DNA of 5,736 nt from the NCBI GenBank assembly GCA_028872975.1, contig JAGWNV010000182.1, positions 1 through 5,736 of the forward strand, given 5' to 3'. Origin of the DNA: Acidobacteriota bacterium (GTDB lineage Bacteria; Actinomycetota; Acidimicrobiia; Acidimicrobiales; UBA8190). Shown piece by piece: positions 1-3,810 of this stretch (positions are counted from its first letter, which is position 1; every line of letters starts with the position of its first letter). Below the pieces are notes generated by a model. It saw nothing but the letters and a program-made list of their open reading frames with translations, had not been told where the DNA came from and ran no database searches. The position numbers and the translations under genes are program-made.

Positions 1-594
1 GGCCAGGAGCAGGTGACGCCCCACCAGCTCGTGGTCGCCATCTGCCGCTGCGGCGGCGCAACGGGCAGCCCGCCCTGGGCGGTCACCATGGTCCACCAGG
101 TCGGCACCGCCGCCACCCTCGACGGCGGCCCCGCCCTCGTGGACGCCATCGAGGCCCAGATGCCGCTCGGGCCCGCCGCGTCGGGAAGCGTCATCCTCGA
201 CGACGAGGGCCAGGTCCTCGGCGTCCTCGACGGCGAGCGCACCGCCGGCAGCGAGACCTTCGGCTACTTCGTCCCCGCCGGACTGGCGGTGGGCGTGGCA
301 CAGGAGCTCGCCGCCGCGCATCGGGTGACCCGGGGTTGGCTCGGAGTCGTCTGCGAGGACGACGGCGTGGCCGGCGCCACGGTGACGACCGTCCTGCCCG
401 GGAGCCCGGCCGCCGGCGCCGGCCTGCACCCCGGTGACGTCGTGGAAGCGGTGGGCTCGCACCGCGTGGGGTCGCTGGCCGATCTCGAGGCGCTCCTCTA
501 CACGACCCCTCCCGGCTCGCGCCTCACCCTGTCGGTGCAGCGCGGCGGGTCCGTCCGCACCGCACAGGTCACCCTGGCAAGCTCTCCCTCGTGA
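1..594 (+). CDS. Trypsin/HtrA-like serine protease with C-terminal PDZ domain (3' part only)
   Basis: This is the C-terminal part of a chymotrypsin-fold (S1C, HtrA/DegP-like) protease. The frame is open to the first base, with four sense codons before the GTG at 13, so the true start lies upstream. Numbering from that GTG, residues 1-75 look like the second beta-barrel. In family members the segment before the nucleophile reads roughly APGxSGG followed by a D-x-x-G-x-V-x-G strand; here it is GPAASGSVIL then DDEGQVLGVL, so Ser57 aligns with the nucleophile. The two glycines of GxSGG are replaced by Ala and Ser. A PDZ domain spans about residues 107-190, with a GWLGV carboxylate-binding-loop-like start, the SPAAGAGLHPGDVV turn, and a final strand ending AQVTL. 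Catalytic His and Asp, and any signal peptide or membrane anchor, lie outside the window. HtrA proteins act in envelope protein quality control. The stop overlaps the next start (GTGA at 591-594). The family is fairly sure; whether it is active is doubtful. Confidence 0.82.
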   Translation, partial: GQEQVTPHQLVVAICRCGGATGSPPWAVTMVHQVGTAATLDGGPALVDAIEAQMPLGPAASGSVILDDEGQVLGVLDGERTAGSETFGYFVPAGLAVGVAQELAAAHRVTRGWLGVVCEDDGVAGATVTTVLPGSPAAGAGLHPGDVVEAVGSHRVGSLADLEALLYTTPPGSRLTLSVQRGGSVRTAQVTLASSPS

Positions 595-1772
595 GCGACC
601 CGGCCGGCGGAGGCTTCTTCGGCCAGCTCCTCGGCGACCTCCTCCAGTTCATGGGGGGCGCCTCGGGGACCGACCGCCTCGAGCTGGCCCGGGGACTCGC
701 CCAAGGGGTGGCCGCCGAGGGCCGGCCCGAGGCGAACGTCGATCCCGTCGAGCGGATCCGCCTCGAGGAGCTGGTGCGGGTGGCCGAGCTGCACGTGGCC
801 GAGCTCACCGGCCTCTCCCCAACTCCCGGCGGCGTGGCCGTCGGCGTCGAGGCCGTCGGCCCGGGCACCTGGGCCAGGCGCACCGTCGACGACTGGGGCT
901 TCGTCCTCGACGTCATGACCGTCACCCCGCCGGCGCCGCCGCCCGCCCCCGGCGGGGAGGGCGCCGGGACCGAGGACCCCGGGGACCTCCTAGCCCGTCT
1001 CATGTCGACCATGGGACCGGTCTTCGCCGCCCTCCAGCTGGGCTCGGCCGTCGGCCACCTGGCCCGGACGACCCTGGGCCAGTACGAGCTGCCCGTCCCC
1101 CGGGCCGCTCCCGGGCTCATGCTCGTGCCGGCCAACATCCTTCGCTTCGCCGAGGACTGGAGCCTCCCCGCCGACGAGGTGCGCCTGTGGGTGTGCCTGC
1201 GGGAGCTCACCGTCCACGCCGTCGTGGGCCGGGCCCACGTGCGCGAGCGTCTCCAGGAGCTCCTCCGCGACGTCGTGCGGGGCATGGCCGCCGACGCCGG
1301 CGGGCTCATGGAGCAGCTCCAGGGCCTCGACCCGTCGGACCCCGACTCCCTCCAGCGCGTCCTCGGCGACCCCGAGGCCCTCCTGGCCGGGACCGCGAGC
1401 CCCGAGCGCGAGCAGGCCGCCGCCCAGCTCATGGCCGTGGTCCGGGTGCTCCTCGGCTACGTCGAGCACGTCCTCGACCTGAGCGCCACCCGCCTGCTCG
1501 GAGGCAGGGGGGCCCTGGCCGAGGCGTGGCGTCGCCGGCAGGTCGACCGGGAGTCGCCGGCGCGGACCGCCGAGGCCCTCTTCGGTCTCGACCTGGGGCC
1601 GGCCGAGGTGGCGCGGGGGGTCGCCTTCGTCGACGGGGTGGTGGCGCGGGCCGGCGAGGAGGGCCTGGCCCGGTTGTGGGAGTCGGCCCGCACCCTGCCC
1701 ACGCCGGCGGAGGTGGACGCCCCGGGGCTGTGGCTGGAGCGGATCAGCTTCGAGGACCCGGCCGACGGCTGA
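591..1772 (+). CDS. DUF2342 / Zincin_2 family protein (zinc metalloprotease-like, F420-associated), HExxH motif degenerate
   Basis: This 393-residue protein belongs to the actinobacterial DUF2342 family, often annotated as zinc-dependent metalloprotease or as coenzyme F420 biosynthesis-associated protein. The N-terminus fits the family: a Gly/Phe/Leu segment (GGGFFGQLLGDLLQF, residues 6-20), then a helix with DRLELARGLAQ and the region DPVERIRLEELVRVAELHVAELTGL. A Pro/Gly/Ala-rich linker sits near residues 111-132. The signature stretch LMLVPANILRFAEDW...LPADEVRLWVCL leads into the place where members carry HExxH. Here residues 204-209 read RELTVH, so both zinc-binding histidines (204 and 208) are Arg and Val while Glu205 remains. 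The next helix, with ERLQELLRDVV, is family-like. The length is normal and there is no frameshift, so the gene looks maintained but probably not a standard zinc peptidase. The GTG start is chosen for the family-like N-terminus and the 4-base overlap with the upstream stop; there is no clear Shine-Dalgarno, which suits translational coupling. The ATG at 651 is a poorer alternative. No signal peptide is visible, so it is probably cytoplasmic. Confidence 0.87.
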   Translation: MSDPAGGGFFGQLLGDLLQFMGGASGTDRLELARGLAQGVAAEGRPEANVDPVERIRLEELVRVAELHVAELTGLSPTPGGVAVGVEAVGPGTWARRTVDDWGFVLDVMTVTPPAPPPAPGGEGAGTEDPGDLLARLMSTMGPVFAALQLGSAVGHLARTTLGQYELPVPRAAPGLMLVPANILRFAEDWSLPADEVRLWVCLRELTVHAVVGRAHVRERLQELLRDVVRGMAADAGGLMEQLQGLDPSDPDSLQRVLGDPEALLAGTASPEREQAAAQLMAVVRVLLGYVEHVLDLSATRLLGGRGALAEAWRRRQVDRESPARTAEALFGLDLGPAEVARGVAFVDGVVARAGEEGLARLWESARTLPTPAEVDAPGLWLERISFEDPADG

Positions 1773-1790
1773 GCCGGCCGTCTCGCCGGC
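1773..1790. terminator. GC-rich hairpin between convergent genes, possible terminator
   Basis: GCCGGC is repeated either side of a 6-base loop (CGTCTC). Because GCCGGC is self-complementary, the two copies can form a 6-bp stem. It begins immediately after the DUF2342 stop and lies within the 27-bp gap before the end of the convergent 98-residue gene. There is no T-tract on either strand, so it could be only an actinobacterial-style tract-less terminator. GCCGGC is common by chance at this base composition. Confidence 0.3.
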
Positions 1791-1799
1791 GGGCGCCAC

Positions 1800-2096
1800 T
1801 CAGGTGGCGGCCGGCACCTCTTCTTCTTCGGGGACCCCGAGGTCCCACTCGAGCTCCAGCAGCTCCCGCTCGGCGTCGCGCACGACCCGCTCGCGGTTGC
1901 GGCGGAACTGGGGGTCGTGCGGCGGCAGGAGGGTGAGCCGGGCGAGGGTCCGGTCCCGGAAGGGGTCGATCACCTCGGCCTCGCCCCAGGTGGACTGGAC
2001 CTCCCAGTGGGGCGCCACCGGGCCCAGGTAGACCACCCGGACGGCGCCGCGGGGGGGGAGCTGTTCCTGTTCTTCTTCGGGGAGCTCCTCGGCCAC
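1800..2096 (-). CDS. Small acidic protein of unknown function (98 aa)
   Basis: I do not recognise this family. The GTG start is supported by an AGGA Shine-Dalgarno with a 7-base spacer (2104-2107), and the TGA stop lies 27 bp from the convergent DUF2342 gene. The protein has glutamate-rich tails (residues 3-12 and 90-94) around a core of about residues 17-88. The core opens with a hydrophobic, beta-like VRVVYLGPVAPHWEV and a Trp-containing STWGEAEVIDPF segment. It then has LARLTLLPPHDPQF and ends in a long charged helix, about residues 64-86, rich in Arg and Glu. There are no cysteines, signal peptide or membrane segment, so it is probably soluble and cytoplasmic. A GTG at codon 21 is a possible alternative start that would remove the acidic leader. 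Third-position G/C bias, a good ribosome site and tight fit between neighbours favour a real gene. It is divergent from the whiB-like gene and shares a 106-bp promoter region with it. Function is unknown. Confidence 0.68.
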   Translation of the reverse strand: MAEELPEEEQEQLPPRGAVRVVYLGPVAPHWEVQSTWGEAEVIDPFRDRTLARLTLLPPHDPQFRRNRERVVRDAERELLELEWDLGVPEEEEVPAAT

Positions 2097-2103
2097 GCGC
2101 CGA

Positions 2104-2107
2104 TCCT
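2104..2107 (-). promoter_or_regulatory. Shine-Dalgarno (AGGA) for the 98-aa gene
   Basis: On the minus strand AGGA is followed by seven bases and then the GTG at 2096. This spacing is good and supports that GTG over the internal GTG at codon 21. Confidence 0.5.
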
Positions 2108-2190
2108 ACCCGGCCCCGCCTCCCCCTCCGGCGCCCCGGCCAGGGCCGATCGACGCCGAATCGCACAGCCGGCCCACAGAAAGCTGGGGG

Positions 2191-2196
2191 TACAAT
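2191..2196 (+). promoter_or_regulatory. TACAAT -10 box of a predicted leaderless promoter for the whiB-like gene
   Basis: TACAAT differs from the TATAAT consensus by one base and fits the TANNNT pattern typical of actinobacterial primary sigma promoters. Its last T is seven bases before the G at 2203. That is where a transcript would start, and it is also the first base of the GTG start codon. This geometry predicts a leaderless mRNA, a common class in Actinobacteria. No -35 match is seen: 2168-2173 reads GCCGGC. Confidence 0.55.
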
Positions 2197-2202
2197 GGGG
2201 AT

Positions 2203-2451
2203 GTGGAAGCGGAGTGGATGGAGCACGGCAAGTGCCGGCACATGGATCCCGCCGTCTTCTTCCCCAACGACGGCATCGGCGTCCAGGTGGCTCAGCGCAT
2301 CTGCGCGGAGTGTCCCGTGCGGTCGGCCTGCCTCGAGTACGCCCTCGCCAACCGGGTGGACCACGGCGTCTGGGGCGGTACCTCCGAGCGTGAGCGGCGG
2401 CGGATCCTCCGCCAGCGGCGTTCGGCGCGGGTCCAGCTCAGCGCCAACTAG
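2203..2451 (+). CDS. WhiB-like [4Fe-4S] transcriptional regulator (82 aa)
   Basis: WhiB-like proteins are small actinobacterial regulators. They hold a redox- and NO-sensitive 4Fe-4S cluster on four cysteines, often bind the sigma factor SigA, and control development or stress responses. The four ligands are present as Cys11, Cys34, Cys37 and Cys43 (C-x22-C-x2-C-x5-C). The DPAVFFP motif follows the first Cys, the CPVRSACLEYAL helix contains the last ones, and the GVWGGTSERERR turn (55-66) leads into a basic C-terminal tail (RRRILRQRRSAR) expected to contact DNA. The length is typical. The GTG start at 2203 sits exactly at the predicted transcription start; an ATG at 2218 is a weaker alternative. 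I cannot assign it to a numbered subclass: it differs from the WhiB2-type gene downstream in lacking the GASTREAK segment and in having GVWGG rather than GIWGG. It is followed after 34 bp by the formiminotransferase gene, probably in one operon. Confidence 0.93.
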   Translation: MEAEWMEHGKCRHMDPAVFFPNDGIGVQVAQRICAECPVRSACLEYALANRVDHGVWGGTSERERRRILRQRRSARVQLSAN

Positions 2452-2485
2452 GCCGCCGGCAGCGCCGCGCTCGGGGGCCGGCGCC

Positions 2486-3319
2486 GTGCTCGAGTGCGTC
2501 GTCAACCTGAGCGAAGGCACCGACAGCGCCGTCCTCGACGACCTCGCCGCCGCCGCCGGCGCGGCGCTGCTCGACCTCCATGCCGACCCCCACCACCACC
2601 GCAGCGTCCTGACCCTGGGCGGGCCCGCCACCGAGGAGGCGGCCCGGGCGCTGGCTCGTGCCGCGGTGGGGCGTCTCGACCTGCGGGGCCACGAGGGCGT
2701 CCACCCCCGGCTGGGCGTGGTGGACGTCGTCCCCTTCGTCCCCCTCGACGCCGGGGGCACACCGCTGGCGGAGGGCACCGGCCTCGAGCCGGCCCTCCGG
2801 GCCCGCCACGACTTCGCGGCGTGGGCGGCGGCCGAGCTGGCCCTGCCCTGTTTCCTCTACGGCCCCGAGCGGACCCTCCCCGAGGTCCGCCGGCGCGCCT
2901 TCGCCGACCTCGCCCCCGACGTGGGCCCGGGCCGCCCCCATGCCACCGCCGGGGCCTGCGCCGTGGGGGCGCGGTGGGCGCTCGTGGCCTACAACATCTG
3001 GCTCGACACCACGGACCTCGTCGTGACCCGGGAGCTGGCCCGGTCGGTGCGACGCCCCGGCCTGCGGACCCTCGGCCTCGCCACCGGTGGCCACACCCAG
3101 GTCTCCTGCAACCTCGTCGACCCGGCCTCCCTGGGGCCGGCCGAGGCCTACGACGCCGTGGCCGCCGAGGCGTCCCGCCGCGGCGTGGGCGTGCTCCGGG
3201 CCGAGCTCGTCGGGCTGGCGCCCCGGGCCGTGGTCGAGGCCGTCGCCGCAGGGCGGCGAGCCGAGCTCGATCTCAGCGTGGAGCGGACCATCGAGGCGCG
3301 CCTGGACGCGGCCGGCTGA
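2486..3319 (+). CDS. Glutamate formiminotransferase (stand-alone FTCD N-terminal-type domain)
   Basis: This 277-residue protein matches the formiminotransferase half of FTCD. That enzyme moves the formimino group from N-formimino-L-glutamate to tetrahydrofolate in histidine breakdown; bacterial single-domain relatives can also act on 5-formyl-THF. The N-terminus VLECVVNLSEG is the family's opening motif. DPHHHRSV follows at residues 34-41. HPRLGVVDVVPFVPL (73-87) contains His73, aligning with the catalytic His of mammalian FTCD (His82). LYGPE (124-128) and the second-subdomain strand TAGACAVGARWALVAYNIWLD (154-174) are present, as is the late GGHTQVSCNLVDP segment (201-213). The length is near the usual 280-300 residues. 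No cyclodeaminase domain is fused or adjacent, and no hut genes are visible. The GTG start is chosen because the conserved N-terminus begins there. The frame is open further upstream, but that part overlaps the whiB-like gene in another frame. The ribosome site is weak (GGGGG at 2473-2477, 8 bases away). Confidence 0.9.
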   Translation: MLECVVNLSEGTDSAVLDDLAAAAGAALLDLHADPHHHRSVLTLGGPATEEAARALARAAVGRLDLRGHEGVHPRLGVVDVVPFVPLDAGGTPLAEGTGLEPALRARHDFAAWAAAELALPCFLYGPERTLPEVRRRAFADLAPDVGPGRPHATAGACAVGARWALVAYNIWLDTTDLVVTRELARSVRRPGLRTLGLATGGHTQVSCNLVDPASLGPAEAYDAVAAEASRRGVGVLRAELVGLAPRAVVEAVAAGRRAELDLSVERTIEARLDAAG

Positions 3320-3326
3320 AGACCGT

Positions 3327-3344
3327 GCCCGGTTGGGGCCGGGC
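3327..3344. terminator. GC-rich hairpin between convergent genes, possible bidirectional terminator
   Basis: GCCCGG and CCGGGC form a perfect 6-bp stem around the loop TTGGGG. It lies eight bases after the formiminotransferase stop and 14 bases before the end of the convergent whiB gene, inside their 39-bp gap. There is no T-tract on either strand. The position between two facing genes is the main support. Confidence 0.4.
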
Positions 3345-3358
3345 GGAGGTGCAGGGGC

Positions 3359-3649
3359 TCAGGAGGCGGAGGCCGCCGCGGCGGTGGCCCGCCGGGCCAT
3401 GGCCCGGGCCCGGCGCAGCCGGCGCCGTTCCCGCTCGGACAGGCCTCCCCAGATCCCGAACTTCTCGCCGTTTGCCAGCGCGTACTCCAGGCAGTCCTCG
3501 CGGACCACGCACCCCCGGCAGACCTCCTTGGCCTCCCGGGTGGACGCGCCACGCTCCGGGAAGAAGAGGTCGGGATCGACCCCCATGCAGTTCGCCTTGG
3601 ATTGCCAGTTGCGCTCCTGGCGGCCGTACAGCAGTGAAACAGCGTCCAC
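3359..3649 (-). CDS. whiB: WhiB2/WhmD-type [4Fe-4S] transcriptional regulator
   Basis: This 96-residue protein is close to the WhiB (Streptomyces) / WhiB2-WhmD (mycobacteria) class. These regulators control sporulation septation or cell division and work with WhiA where that has been studied. In this numbering the four cluster cysteines are Cys21, Cys44, Cys47 and Cys53 (C-x22-C-x2-C-x5-C). Class-typical features are NWQSKANC, VDPDLFFPERGASTREAKEVC, VVREDCLEYAL and FGIWGGLSERERRRLRR. A basic, then Ala-rich, tail (ARAMARRATAAAASAS) ends the protein. The open frame runs far upstream to 4225, but that part is a shadow of the VWA gene. The GTG at 3649 is chosen because AGGGGAGG lies seven bases before it. 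In-frame ATGs at 3670 and 3679 would add 7 or 10 residues but have no ribosome site. It faces the formiminotransferase gene and is 161 bp downstream of the VWA gene on the same strand, with its own probable promoter in that spacer. Confidence 0.92.
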   Translation of the reverse strand: MDAVSLLYGRQERNWQSKANCMGVDPDLFFPERGASTREAKEVCRGCVVREDCLEYALANGEKFGIWGGLSERERRRLRRARAMARRATAAAASAS

Positions 3650-3656
3650 CGGTACG

Positions 3657-3664
3657 CCTCCCCT
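3657..3664 (-). promoter_or_regulatory. Strong Shine-Dalgarno (AGGGGAGG) deciding the whiB start
   Basis: On the minus strand AGGGGAGG precedes the GTG at 3649 by seven bases. It is the best ribosome-binding site in the window. It lies inside the coding sequence that the upstream ATG starts (3670, 3679) would imply, which argues for the GTG. Confidence 0.65.
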
Positions 3665-3747
3665 CGCCATTGATGGCATCTGTGTAACTACAGCCGTGTC
3701 ATCATCACCGATGGGGATGCCCGCCGCAAGAGGGAATCCGGCAAATG

Positions 3748-3760
3748 TCACGAAGCGTGA
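3748..3760. promoter_or_regulatory. 13-bp perfect inverted repeat upstream of whiB, possible operator
   Basis: TCACG-AAG-CGTGA has 5-bp perfect arms around a 3-base centre. It lies about 100 bp upstream of the whiB GTG, in a spacer whose G+C falls to about 55-62%, compared with over 70% in the genes around it. The position and symmetry suit a dimeric regulator. No specific regulator can be named, and a 5-bp repeat can arise by chance. The surrounding spacer also has one GACAC (minus strand, 3696-3700), the core word bound by WhiA, but no clear -35/-10 pair. Confidence 0.3.
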
Positions 3761-3785
3761 AAGCGGTGGCACAGCGCTTCCCACC

Positions 3786-3806
3786 GCCGGCGCGACCTCC
3801 GCCGGC
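3786..3806 (-). terminator. GC-rich hairpin just after the VWA gene, possible terminator
   Basis: Two copies of the self-complementary GCCGGC (3786-3791 and 3801-3806) can pair into a 6-bp stem with a 9-base loop. The hairpin starts four bases past the VWA gene's stop. There is no T-tract, and GCCGGC is frequent at this base composition, so the call rests on position. Confidence 0.3.
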
Positions 3807-3810
3807 CCGG

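Noticed and set aside
569..1432. Minus-strand open frame of 287 codons opposite DUF2342
   Set aside because: Ser/Arg/Pro-rich composition with no recognisable domain; it lies wholly antisense to a well-supported gene.
990..1799. Minus-strand open frame of 269 codons opposite DUF2342
   Set aside because: Antisense shadow, Gly/Glu/His-rich with no domain; the plus strand is clearly coding here.
434..1936. Long plus-strand open frame of 500 codons
   Set aside because: It is an Arg/Pro/Gly-rich shadow of the protease and DUF2342 genes in another frame; long spurious frames are normal at this G+C.
2195..2485. Upstream extension of the formiminotransferase frame to an ATG at 2195
   Set aside because: The added 97 residues are Ser/Pro/Arg-rich, overlap the whiB-like gene in another frame and precede the family's natural N-terminus at LECVVNLSEG.
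1744..2778. Minus-strand open frame of 344 codons
   Set aside because: Low-complexity Arg/Pro/Gly translation crossing the 98-aa gene, the whiB-like gene and the formiminotransferase in wrong frames.
2494..3687. Plus-strand open frame of 397 codons
   Set aside because: Arg/Pro/Gly-rich shadow of the formiminotransferase running antisense into whiB.
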